Shown here: positions 1 through 6,711 of the stretch, one piece after another
Numbering within the stretch: the first letter of the stretch is position 1
How the letters are laid out: each line of letters opens with the position of its first letter
Assembly (NCBI GenBank): GCA_937890355.1
Contig: CALACW010000039.1
Coordinates: 1-18,741, forward strand
Direction of reading: 5' to 3'
DNA from: CALACW01 sp002431305
GTDB taxonomy: Bacteria; Bacillota; Clostridia; Oscillospirales; Acutalibacteraceae
Length of the DNA: 18,741 bases
Position numbers and translations under genes: made by a program
The notes under the pieces: generated by a model
Told to the model about the DNA's origin: nothing
Databases searched by the model: none
What the model saw: the letters and a program-made list of their open reading frames with translations, nothing else

Positions 1-164
1 CCCTCGGGTCTGTTTCTGAAGTAACGTGCCTTTACGGTGATTTTAAATGGAACGGTTTTGCCGTCCTCTTCGCCGTTTTCGGCGAATGCTATAAGAGTAA
101 GGGACAGAGAAAGTATTACGGCGAGCAATGCGCAAAAAATACCGCGCGTTTTTTTTAACGTCAT
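1..164 (-). CDS. Exported protein, N-terminal fragment (runs off window)
   Basis: The gene reads from an ATG at 164 towards base 1 and is cut by the window edge, so only about 54 codons are visible. The start of the protein is MTLKKTRGIFCALLAVILSL, a textbook signal peptide: a basic n-region, a long hydrophobic core and a likely cleavage site after the Ala in the IAFA-ENGEE stretch. An AGGAG lies 13 bases upstream of the ATG, inside the end of the preceding gene. The stop of the dockerin protein is only 2 bases away, so the two genes are very probably one transcript. The mature part seen (after GEEDGKTVPF) is too short to assign a family. Export is well supported; function is unknown. Confidence 0.75.
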   Translation of the reverse strand, partial: MTLKKTRGIFCALLAVILSLSLTLIAFAENGEEDGKTVPFKITVKARYFRNRPE

Positions 165-166
165 AA

Positions 167-1513
167 TTATTCATACGCTCCTGTCGTCGGTTCTGCTCTC
201 TGCAAAACTTCGAGCGTGAACGTAAACTGCTCGTAAATTTTGCCCTTTTCCCACGGATTTCTGTACGTCATGGTTATAACGTACGTTCCTATCTGGTTGG
301 GTGTGATTATGAAATTGCTGTGAGGCGCGTCGCCGTCTTTTATTTCTGTTATTACGTCGGGTTTGGGAAGCGGGATGTACTCCTGCTCGATTTTAACGTG
401 AACGCTGTCGCTTGCCGAAGCTATCCACTTAACGGCGCATGAGTCCGCAAAATCCTCAACGATATACGGTTCGTTTTCATATGTGTATATTCTTCTGCCG
501 GGGGCGGTTTCGAGTCTTGACGCTATGCGCAGAAGCGAACGCGCGTCAGAGGCTGAAAGTCTTAAGGATTCTCTGCCGTCCTTAGTCATCGCGAGGCGTT
601 CGTAATAATTATATGTTCCGATTTTTGCGGCGGCTCTCAGTGCCTCGCGGGCGTCGGAAGCCGAAACCTTACCGTCGGAATTTATGTCGCCGGGGCAGAT
701 TACGACGTATGACGCGCAGATTATGCCGTCTGAATTTTTAAACTGGAGAATATCGTATGATTTTAATGTAAAGTATTCGTAATTTCCCTCGTCGTTTTTT
801 GCGTTTATTATTTTGCCGTCTCTTATGACGGTTAATTTTTCGGCGTATTTTACTCTGAGATAGTTGGAATCTATCTCCTTAAACAGCGACAGCGTGTCGT
901 CGTAGTTTGTTGTAAAATAGCACGGATTTTCAAGTTTAAATGAAAAATCGAATTTGTTCTCTTCGAGCGTGGGCTGAGTATAGTCGGCAAGCTCAGTTAT
1001 TTTTCCGACGTCGGAGAGATTGACCTCATAAACGCCGAGCTGATAGGAGACAACCATTGTCTGCATTCCGTCGTAAGTATTAAATGAAATGTCGAGAGCA
1101 ATGGTATTGTCCGAGGTTTTTACTATTTTATTTAATGTGAATGAGTCCCCTCCGCCGGGGCAGATTTGATATGTTATGATAAGAGCGTTCGTTTCAAAAA
1201 AGCTCTGAGTGTACTGTTTTATATAAATTTCGTCGTCGATGCCCGTTTTGTCTACGAATTCATGAAGCGCGTCCAAACTTTTTATTAAAACCTTGTAGCC
1301 GCTTGTCTGTCCGTCCGATATGTCGTAAACGTTCATTGTCTGAACCGCGGTTTTAAATTCTATTTCCTCTCCGACGGGTACGACGTCGGTTTCTTTTGAA
1401 AGTACGGACGGGGATTCAGCCGGCGATAGTGCCGATACTGTTATTGCCGAGGTGAGTACGACGCATATTGCCGTAAATAAAGACATTAAGTGTGAGTAAA
1501 GCTTTTTAAACAT
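167..1513 (-). CDS. Secreted dockerin-type protein with probable chagasin-like (inhibitor I42) C-terminal domain
   Basis: A 448-residue exported protein. Residues 1-29 are a signal peptide (MFKKLYSHLM start, hydrophobic core, cleavage near VSA-LS). Residues 45-265 form a region I do not recognise. Residues 274-336 resemble a type I dockerin: the first calcium loop is canonical (DINSDGKVSASD, 276-287). The second half keeps the SASDARSLLRIASRL helix but has lost most loop ligands (MTKDGRESLRL). Residues about 345-437 look like a chagasin/inhibitor_I42 fold: a late YRNPWEKGK segment matches the family's R-P-W element and is followed by a beta strand (FTFTLEV). The usual NPTTGY and GAGG loop motifs are not evident, so the inhibitor call is tentative. 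AAGGA lies 11 bases before the ATG. The gene follows a terminator and precedes another exported protein by 2 bases. Dockerins normally dock to cohesins on scaffoldins at the cell surface. Confidence 0.85.
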   Translation of the reverse strand: MFKKLYSHLMSLFTAICVVLTSAITVSALSPAESPSVLSKETDVVPVGEEIEFKTAVQTMNVYDISDGQTSGYKVLIKSLDALHEFVDKTGIDDEIYIKQYTQSFFETNALIITYQICPGGGDSFTLNKIVKTSDNTIALDISFNTYDGMQTMVVSYQLGVYEVNLSDVGKITELADYTQPTLEENKFDFSFKLENPCYFTTNYDDTLSLFKEIDSNYLRVKYAEKLTVIRDGKIINAKNDEGNYEYFTLKSYDILQFKNSDGIICASYVVICPGDINSDGKVSASDAREALRAAAKIGTYNYYERLAMTKDGRESLRLSASDARSLLRIASRLETAPGRRIYTYENEPYIVEDFADSCAVKWIASASDSVHVKIEQEYIPLPKPDVITEIKDGDAPHSNFIITPNQIGTYVITMTYRNPWEKGKIYEQFTFTLEVLQRAEPTTGAYE

Positions 1514-1564
1514 GGCATGTACATTCCTTTCTTAAAAATAATCGGTAATGTTTTCGGGGGGAGG

Positions 1565-1602
1565 AAAACTCCGCCGTAAAACGCGTAAAATATACGGCGG
1601 AG
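1565..1602 (-). terminator. Intrinsic terminator after the sigma-factor-linked membrane protein
   Basis: A perfect 10-bp stem: CTCCGCCGTA at 1569-1578 pairs with TACGGCGGAG at 1593-1602 around a 14-base AT-rich loop. On the minus strand it is followed directly by a short TTTT run (1565-1568). It lies 55 bases beyond the stop of the membrane-protein gene. The U-tract is short, so some read-through into the dockerin gene is possible; I saw no clear promoter between this hairpin and that gene. Confidence 0.7.
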
Positions 1603-1657
1603 CGCAGAAAAGGAAAGATGGGGGCAAAACGAACTTTGTCGTTCTTTGCAGGATATA

Positions 1658-2668
1658 TCAGTCGGTTTCGGCGAATACGAAATATCTTTCGGAATCCGTG
1701 ACGAGAATCATATCCCGCTTTTCGTCTTTAATGCCCGAGAAGCGGTAGATTTTATACGAATTCAGTACAGGCAGACTTGTCTGAAAATCGCTTACCGTTC
1801 CGAGATATTCGCCGTCGGGCGCAATCGGAGCATAGGATTCGGCATAAAATGTATATGATTTTTCGCCTGTTGAAATCCATCCGAAAACGGGCGTGACAGA
1901 CGAGAACTTGAACATTCTCAAATCCGAATTGTATTCTACGGATTTTACGTAGTAAGTCCACTTGTTGTTAACGATGTCATCAACGGATTCATAGCCTAAT
2001 CCTGCCTTGTTGTTCTCCATAAGCCATCCGCAGTCAGCGGATGAATCGGAGTTCGAATCGGGGCGTGTCGGCGCCGGGCGGACGGTTGCCGGTTCGGTTA
2101 CCGGGGGGACGGGAGGTTTTGAATCGGGGAACGAATCGTTATCTTCTCCGGGCTCGGTTTTCGCTGTGTCGGCTTTTTTTGTCGTTTCCGGTTTTGCCGT
2201 GGTCTCGGAATCGTTTTTCTTCGTCGTCGATTCGTTTTTTCCCGTCGTCGGCTCATTTTTTTTCGTTGTCGGCTCATTTCTCCTTGTCGTCGTTTCGCCG
2301 GGGGTGACGGTGTTCGGCGATTTTTGAGTTTCGTCCGACGGGGGCGTTCTTGTTTGTGAGGCGGAGGCGTTCGGCGCGGATGTACTTATGACGGACGTTT
2401 CGGCTGCGCATGCGGGTGCTGATGTTGTAACTCGGGCAGTTGTTCTGTCCTCGTTTCCCGCAGGTGCCGTCACGCCGTTCTGTACTGTCGTTTGAGCCGA
2501 AGGTGTAACAGTGCCGGGACGATTCGCTCTGTATATCGGTACTGCCGCCACGCAGATTATAACCGCGCATACGGCTGTCGCCGCCGCCGTTTTTATCCTT
2601 CTGTTTCTCGCCTTGCCGAGAGCGGCGGCTCTTGAGAGTACTTCGTTTTTCATTTCCTCGCTTGTCAT
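1658..2668 (-). CDS. Single-pass membrane protein co-transcribed with an ECF sigma factor (candidate anti-sigma/sensor)
   Basis: A 336-residue protein whose ATG overlaps the TAA of the ECF sigma gene by one base (TAATG), implying translational coupling. Layout: a short basic cytosolic segment (1-26, MTSEEMKNEVLSRAAALGKA then RNRRIK), one membrane helix (27-46), and a Thr/Ser/Pro/Lys-rich external stalk (about 50-205) with a repeated NEPTTKK unit near 131-151. The end is a compact C-terminal domain (212-336, starting DCGWLMENNKAGLGYES) rich in aromatic beta strands. The order is that of membrane proteins paired with ECF sigma factors. However, the cytosolic part is far shorter than in the usual zinc-binding anti-sigma domain and has no HxxxCxxC motif. 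I therefore call the regulatory role a context inference. The C-terminal domain is not recognised. Confidence 0.8.
   Translation of the reverse strand: MTSEEMKNEVLSRAAALGKARNRRIKTAAATAVCAVIICVAAVPIYRANRPGTVTPSAQTTVQNGVTAPAGNEDRTTARVTTSAPACAAETSVISTSAPNASASQTRTPPSDETQKSPNTVTPGETTTRRNEPTTKKNEPTTGKNESTTKKNDSETTAKPETTKKADTAKTEPGEDNDSFPDSKPPVPPVTEPATVRPAPTRPDSNSDSSADCGWLMENNKAGLGYESVDDIVNNKWTYYVKSVEYNSDLRMFKFSSVTPVFGWISTGEKSYTFYAESYAPIAPDGEYLGTVSDFQTSLPVLNSYKIYRFSGIKDEKRDMILVTDSERYFVFAETD
2174..2278 (-). repeat. 21-base tandem repeat encoding a Thr-rich heptapeptide stalk
   Basis: Within the membrane-protein gene, about three 21-base units encode N-E-(P/S)-T-T-(K/G)-K in a row, then degenerate into TTAKPETTKK-like sequence. 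Thr/Lys/Pro-rich stalks of this type usually span the cell wall. Copy number could vary between strains. Confidence 0.6.
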
Positions 2669-3204
2669 TATCCCGCCTCCTCTTTGAGAATTTCCCTGAG
2701 CTGTTGTTTTGCCCTGAATACATAGTTGGATATCTGCTTTTTGCTCTTTTTCATGACGGCGGCCGCCTGTTCGTACGTCATATCCTCGAAGTAAATCAGG
2801 TGTATTGCTTCCCGGTATTCGGTCTTTAATGAGCGCACGGCACTGCGGACAGCCTGTTTTTCCTCCTCGGAAATAAGCTGAGCATTTGCGTCCGCTATAA
2901 GCGGTATGTAGTTCTGCGCCTGTTCAAACTCGATCGTCTGAGCTTTCCTGCGTGAAATATGCTTTAACGCCTTATTTCTCGCGACCGCGAACAGATACGT
3001 TTTCAGAGATGACTCCCCGCGAAAACGGTTTTTTCTTACGAGATCGACAAATACGTCGAGCATGATATCCTGCGAATCGTGTTCGTCCTTTATATACGCG
3101 TTTATAAAGTCGGACAATGGATTGCGGTAGATTTCGATAAGCTCCGTAAGTCCCGCCTCGTCGCCCGACAGGAATCGGGCGTATGCTTTTTCGTCTGCCG
3201 TCAT
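2668..3204 (-). CDS. ECF-type RNA polymerase sigma-70 family factor
   Basis: The protein has 178 residues, the usual ECF length, with only regions 2 and 4. Region 2 covers about 8-86: the core-binding helix is DSQDIMLDVFVDLVRKN (43-59), and the -10 recognition part includes SLKTYLFAVARNKALKHI (66-83). A linker (87-112) follows. Region 4 covers about 113-172, with a helix-turn-helix at MTYEQAAAVMKKSKKQISNY (142-161) and the typical FRAKQQLREIL end. The ATG at 3204 has GGA-containing sequence 7 to 11 bases upstream. It directs RNA polymerase to a small regulon, normally in response to an envelope signal sensed by its partner. Its overlapping downstream neighbour is the candidate partner. A sigma-A promoter and a possible ECF-type promoter lie upstream. 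Confidence 0.95.
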   Translation of the reverse strand: MTADEKAYARFLSGDEAGLTELIEIYRNPLSDFINAYIKDEHDSQDIMLDVFVDLVRKNRFRGESSLKTYLFAVARNKALKHISRRKAQTIEFEQAQNYIPLIADANAQLISEEEKQAVRSAVRSLKTEYREAIHLIYFEDMTYEQAAAVMKKSKKQISNYVFRAKQQLREILKEEAG

Positions 3205-3256
3205 GGTGTTATCCGTCCTATGGGAGGTAAGAAAAAATGTTTTTCGCTTACTTCAC

Positions 3257-3286
3257 TTATTAGTACCCCGAAAGGGTCAAAAGTTC
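3257..3286 (-). promoter_or_regulatory. Possible ECF-type (autoregulatory) promoter upstream of the sigma gene
   Basis: On the minus strand GAACTTTTGAC (from 3286) resembles the AAC-containing -35 element of ECF promoters. About 14 bases later comes GTACTAATAA (3266-3257), which could be the -10. The start point would be near 3250, about 45 bases before the ATG. ECF genes commonly activate themselves from such promoters. The match is by pattern only; the sequence between the boxes also forms a small CCC-GAAA-GGG hairpin. Confidence 0.35.
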
Positions 3287-3333
3287 TCACTTTTTCTGAA
3301 AAAAATTTTAAATTCTTTTTCGGTACATAAATT

Positions 3334-3361
3334 ATTGTATCAAAATACTGCCGCATGTCAA
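3334..3361 (-). promoter_or_regulatory. Sigma-A promoter for the ECF sigma operon
   Basis: On the minus strand there is a perfect -35 TTGACA (3361-3356), a 16-base spacer and TACAAT (3339-3334; five of six to consensus). Transcription would start near 3327, giving a leader of about 120 bases before the sigma gene that contains the possible ECF-type promoter. Confidence 0.65.
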
Positions 3362-3385
3362 TTGATTTTGTGAATTTTGTATCTA

Positions 3386-3414
3386 TTGAAAGTTCAATTG
3401 AAATATAGTATAAT
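3386..3414 (+). promoter_or_regulatory. Sigma-A promoter for yfbR, with a leader of about ten bases
   Basis: TTGAAA at 3386-3391, a spacer of exactly 17 bases and a perfect TATAAT at 3409-3414. The predicted start point is at about 3420-3422. The yfbR ATG is at 3431, so the untranslated leader would be only about 10 bases, nearly all of it the Shine-Dalgarno-like GGTGAT (3421-3426). The promoter is back-to-back with the sigma-operon promoter; their -35 boxes are 24 bases apart. Confidence 0.8.
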
Positions 3415-3430
3415 CGTTTCGGTGATGAAA

Positions 3431-4009
3431 ATGGACTACAGCTTTTATCCCTTTATCTCGAGGATGAAATATATAAACAGATGGGCGCTCATGCGCAACA
3501 CCGACGAGGAATCTTTAAGCCAGCATTCGCACGAGGTAGCGGCGATAAGCTACGCGCTCGCGGTTATCGGAAACCGGCGTTTTTCTATGAATTATAACGC
3601 CGAACGCGCCTCGCTTCTCGGACTGTTTCACGACATGCCCGAGATTCTGACGGGGGATCTGCCCACGCCGGTGAAGTATTATAATGCCGATATAAAAACG
3701 GCGTATGATAAAGTCGAGGAAACGGCGTGCAGAAAACTTATTTCGACTCTGCCCGAGGATATGAAGGAGGATTTTGAACCTCTGTTTTTTAAAACAGACG
3801 ACGACGAACCGCTGTGGAAGCTTGTAAAGGCGGCGGATAAAATTTCCGCGCTGATAAAATGCGTCGAGGAGCGCAAGGCGGGCAATTCCGAATTTTCAAA
3901 AGCCGAGGAATCGACGAGAGAATCAATTGAAAAACTTAACTGCCGTGAGGCGGACGAATTTATAAAAAATTTTATGAAAGGTTACGAGCTTACGCTCGAT
4001 CAGTTATAA
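3431..4009 (+). CDS. yfbR: 5'-deoxynucleotidase, YfbR family (HD-domain phosphohydrolase)
   Basis: A 192-residue HD-domain enzyme that, by family, removes the 5'-phosphate from deoxynucleoside monophosphates in a metal-dependent reaction in the cytosol. The sequence follows E. coli YfbR closely: YINRWALMRNTDEESLSQHS (14-33), the metal ligands H32, H67-D68 (GLFHDMPE) and D136 (KAADK), the catalytic-region E71, the signature GDLPTPVKYYN (75-85), and C-terminal GNSEF and LTLDQL. Length and spacing match the family. ATG 3431 is preferred because GGTGAT (3421-3426), complementary to the 16S tail, precedes it by 4 bases. An in-frame ATG at 3425 and a TTG at 3377 also exist, but the latter lies upstream of the promoter. 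It is the first gene of a three-gene operon. Confidence 0.93.
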   Translation: MDYSFYPFISRMKYINRWALMRNTDEESLSQHSHEVAAISYALAVIGNRRFSMNYNAERASLLGLFHDMPEILTGDLPTPVKYYNADIKTAYDKVEETACRKLISTLPEDMKEDFEPLFFKTDDDEPLWKLVKAADKISALIKCVEERKAGNSEFSKAEESTRESIEKLNCREADEFIKNFMKGYELTLDQL

Positions 4010-4012
4010 GAT

Positions 4013-4561
4013 ATGAATATTATACATAACGAAACGGTTGATAATATTTTAAAAAGACGTACGGTGCGCGAATTTAAAAAGGAACAGATAAAACAGGACG
4101 AGCTCGATACGATTTTAACGTGCGGGCTTTGGGCGCCGAGCGCGAGGAACTTACAGCCGTGTCACATCAGAGTCGTTCAGAGTAAGGAAATGCTCGACGA
4201 AATTAATAAGGATTTCAAAGACCTTGTCGGCTGGGACACGCCCGCGTATACCCGTTGGGACAAGAATCCCGTTTATCAGAACGCGCCGACTGTGCTTTTT
4301 ATTTATTCAAAAGGAGACAGCGCGATGGACTGCGGACTTATGACGGAAAATATCGCGCTTTCAGCTGAGAGTATCGGTCTTGCGGCATGCATTATAGGCA
4401 GTATCGGCGCGCTTATGAATCACGAAAACGGCAGGAAGTGGAAAGAGCGCATGAACATAAACCCCGATTGGCGCTTTTTAATAGCTGTTGCGGTCGGTTA
4501 TCCCGACGAATCGCCCGAGCCGAAAGAGAGAGCCGATGGACGTTTAGAGTACGTTAAGTGA
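4013..4561 (+). CDS. Nitroreductase-family FMN oxidoreductase
   Basis: The protein has 182 residues, typical of small nitroreductase-family NAD(P)H-dependent flavoenzymes. Visible family features are the FMN-phosphate-binding RRTVREF near the N-terminus (15-21), the GLWAPSARNLQPCHIRVV segment, and the later ENIALSAESIGLAACIIGS helix that packs on the flavin. It ends with WRFLIAVAVGYPDESP, the usual (V/A)GYP motif. The substrate cannot be told from sequence. The gene starts 3 bases after the yfbR stop and has no clear ribosome binding site, so it is probably translated by coupling. Its stop overlaps the next ATG (TGATG). Confidence 0.88.
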   Translation: MNIIHNETVDNILKRRTVREFKKEQIKQDELDTILTCGLWAPSARNLQPCHIRVVQSKEMLDEINKDFKDLVGWDTPAYTRWDKNPVYQNAPTVLFIYSKGDSAMDCGLMTENIALSAESIGLAACIIGSIGALMNHENGRKWKERMNINPDWRFLIAVAVGYPDESPEPKERADGRLEYVK

Positions 4562-4872
4562 TGATAGAATTCATAGAAAATAATATCAGCGCGGTTTTGA
4601 CCGCGCTGTCGGTTTATTATGTTTTCGGGGTGTTTATATGCGTTATCGTAACCGTTTTCGATAAGTCGGCGGCGGTCAAGCATAAACGCAGGGTGAGCGA
4701 AAAAACGCTTATTCTGCTCGCCGTGTTTTTCTCCGCGATTGCGGAGTATTCGACGATGAAAATAATCAGACACAAAACGCTCCATAAAAAATTTATGATA
4801 GGTCTGCCCGCAATAATTATAGGGAAAATTATTATTGCGGGAATAATTGCGTATACAATAATCGACGGTTAG
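4561..4872 (+). CDS. DUF1294-family small membrane protein
   Basis: A 103-residue protein with a hydrophobic helix near the N-terminus (about 11-32), a central basic segment and two further hydrophobic stretches (about 49-63 and 79-99). It carries the DUF1294 signature: DK followed by AVKHKRRVSEKTLILLAV, then IIRHKTLHKKFMIGLP. The family has no established biochemical function. The ATG at 4561 shares a base with the nitroreductase stop; a GTG at 4558 is the alternative start. It is the last gene of the yfbR operon, and its end lies inside the bidirectional terminator. Confidence 0.85.
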   Translation: MIEFIENNISAVLTALSVYYVFGVFICVIVTVFDKSAAVKHKRRVSEKTLILLAVFFSAIAEYSTMKIIRHKTLHKKFMIGLPAIIIGKIIIAGIIAYTIIDG

Positions 4873-4895
4873 CATGACACTGACCGCCGATTATT
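4857..4895. terminator. Bidirectional intrinsic terminator between convergent operons
   Basis: A 16-position stem: AATAATCGACGGTTAG (4857-4872) pairs with CTGACCGCCGATTATT (4880-4895), with one mismatch and one G-T wobble, around a 7-base loop. The AT-rich base of the stem supplies a U-rich end in either direction. It contains the stop of the DUF1294 gene and touches the stop of the GH125 gene. Confidence 0.72.
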
Positions 4896-6178
4896 TATAT
4901 CACGTTTTCGTCAACCGCTTTTTCGATAAATTCGGCAAAAAGCGAATCCGACCACGTAAACCATTCTCTCGTAAATTTGTTCGGGTCGTCCGCGTAAAAG
5001 CCCTCGTGCATACGGTACGTTCCCGCGTCGGTCGTATCGAGCATTTTTACGATTGAGAGCATCTCGTCCTTATCAGTCGAGGTAAGACCCTGCATGCTCA
5101 GCGCGATATGCCATATATAATTCTTCGGGGTGTGGGGGCTTCCCACGCCCTTTGCGAATTTGCCCTCGTAATAATACGGATTATCCTTGCTTAAAATAAA
5201 TCTGCGCGTGTTTTTGTAAATTTCGTCGTCAGCGGACGAATAGCCTATGTACGGAATCGATAAAAGGCTCGGCACATTCGCGTCGTCGAAGAAAAGACGG
5301 TTTCCTCTGCCGTCGGTTTCGCACGCGTAAATTCTGCCGTATTTCTCATTGTCATACACGGCGAATTTATTTATACCCTCTTTTATATCGGCGCGAAGCG
5401 AAATACATTCGGCGATAAGCGACGAGTATTCGTTATTAAAATTCGACAGCATTTCGGATATATATTCGAGCACGGTGCACGCGAACATATTTGAAGCCGT
5501 TAAATATCCGTATTCGCACGCGTCGTCGCTGGGTCTGAAACCCGACCAGGTCATGCCCGTGTATTTTACGGGACTGCCCATTCCGTCGTTGTGTAACGTG
5601 TCCTGATACGGGCAGTTTGTGCGCGAAAATCTGTACGGCGATTTTTCAAAATGGTGCTGTTCCGTTCTCCATACGGCGAGGATAAGCTCGGCGGTCTCGG
5701 GCAGAACTTCCTTTATGAAATCGATGTCGCCTGTCTCCTTATAATAAAGATACATGAGCCTTACCGGGTAGCACAGAGAGTCTATTTCATACTTTCTCTC
5801 CCATACAATGCCGGCTTTTTTCGGAACGTCGTCAACGTGTCCGTGACCGTTTGAGGTTTCGTTGAACGCGTTCGCATACGGATCCTCTTTAATATAATGA
5901 GACTGCCGTCTGATTACGCCTTTTATGAGTTCGCGCGCTTCCTCGCAGTCTTTGCACAGCGAAACGTAATTTGATACCTGTGCCGTCGAGTCGCGCAGCC
6001 ACATAGCGGGAATGTCGCCCGTTATGACGAAATAGGTCGAATCGCTCATTTTTTTAACCGCGGAGTCGATAGTGCTCGGGTAGCAGACTCCGTACATTTT
6101 CGCTAAATGAGAACTGAATTTTTCTATTTTCGGCGCGTATTTTTCAATATGAGCATCGACGGCTTCTTTTAAAGTCAT
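4895..6178 (-). CDS. Glycoside hydrolase family 125 (exo-alpha-1,6-mannosidase)
   Basis: A 427-residue enzyme of family GH125 (formerly DUF1237). This family comprises metal-independent inverting exo-acting alpha-1,6-mannosidases of N-glycan-type or related mannosides. Conserved blocks are TGDIPAMWLRDSTAQV (53-68), NETSNGHGHVDD (106-117), the long CPYQDTLHNDGMGSPVKYTG (189-208), WSGFRPSDDACEYGYL (211-226), and GTYRMHEGFYADDP (386-399) with FTREWFTWSDSLFAE. D219 in RPSDD and E392 in MHEGF correspond by position to the acid and base described for the Clostridium enzyme (D220/E393). No signal peptide is present, so it acts in the cytosol on imported oligosaccharides. It begins 3 bases after the dCMP deaminase stop, with AGGA 10 bases before the ATG. 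Confidence 0.93.
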   Translation of the reverse strand: MTLKEAVDAHIEKYAPKIEKFSSHLAKMYGVCYPSTIDSAVKKMSDSTYFVITGDIPAMWLRDSTAQVSNYVSLCKDCEEARELIKGVIRRQSHYIKEDPYANAFNETSNGHGHVDDVPKKAGIVWERKYEIDSLCYPVRLMYLYYKETGDIDFIKEVLPETAELILAVWRTEQHHFEKSPYRFSRTNCPYQDTLHNDGMGSPVKYTGMTWSGFRPSDDACEYGYLTASNMFACTVLEYISEMLSNFNNEYSSLIAECISLRADIKEGINKFAVYDNEKYGRIYACETDGRGNRLFFDDANVPSLLSIPYIGYSSADDEIYKNTRRFILSKDNPYYYEGKFAKGVGSPHTPKNYIWHIALSMQGLTSTDKDEMLSIVKMLDTTDAGTYRMHEGFYADDPNKFTREWFTWSDSLFAEFIEKAVDENVI

Positions 6179-6181
6179 CTG

Positions 6182-6679
6182 TTAAACATCCTGTTCTTTA
6201 AATGATATTGTGATAGAATCCCTCTGAATTTCAAGCTTTCTTAAACGGACTCCGGCAGAGTTGAACATTCTTTTCGACGCCCTCGTCATTTCGTCGGACG
6301 CGTATTTGTCAGAAAGGTATACGACCTCGGAAATGCCCGACTGAATAATCGCCTTGGCGCACTCGTTGCACGGAAACAGCGCGACGTAAATGCTGCACCC
6401 CTCGAGATTTGCTCCGCGGGCGTTTAAAATCGCGTTAAGTTCGGCATGGCATACGTAAGGGTACTTCGTGTCGTACGCCTCTCCGTTTCGCTCCCACGGA
6501 TATTCGTCGTCGCCGCATCCTGCGGGGAATCCGTTGTAGCCGACGGACATTATTCTTTTTTTATCGTTAACAATGCATGCGCCGACCTGCGTGTTAGGGT
6601 CCTTGCTCCTTTTTGATGCGAGGAGCGCGACGCCCATAAAGCATTCGTCCCATGAAATGTAGTCGTTTCGTTTTGACAT
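6182..6679 (-). CDS. comEB: dCMP deaminase (zinc-dependent deoxycytidylate deaminase)
   Basis: A 165-residue deaminase that converts dCMP to dUMP, the substrate of thymidylate synthase. Key features are SKDPNTQVGACIV (25-37), the zinc site CHAELNAI (H78, catalytic E80) and PCNEC (C104, C107), and the NGFPAGCGDD segment typical of dCMP deaminases as opposed to guanine or tRNA deaminases. The start is set at the ATG at 6679, because a GGGGGG run lies 7 bases upstream; a GTG 18 bases further out would place that run inside the gene. It lies 32 bases after fucU and 3 bases before the GH125 gene, and is probably the middle gene of that operon. Confidence 0.92.
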   Translation of the reverse strand: MSKRNDYISWDECFMGVALLASKRSKDPNTQVGACIVNDKKRIMSVGYNGFPAGCGDDEYPWERNGEAYDTKYPYVCHAELNAILNARGANLEGCSIYVALFPCNECAKAIIQSGISEVVYLSDKYASDEMTRASKRMFNSAGVRLRKLEIQRDSITISFKEQDV

Positions 6680-6711
6680 AATACAACCCCCCGGCACTCT
6701 GTACCGCCTAA

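Noticed and set aside
2007..2327. A plus-strand frame rich in Phe/Val/Ser opposite the Thr-rich stalk
   Set aside because: It is the antisense of the repeat-coding stalk, without a ribosome binding site.
3377..3430. A TTG start for yfbR
   Set aside because: It lies upstream of the -35/-10 of the yfbR promoter, so it would not be in the mRNA.
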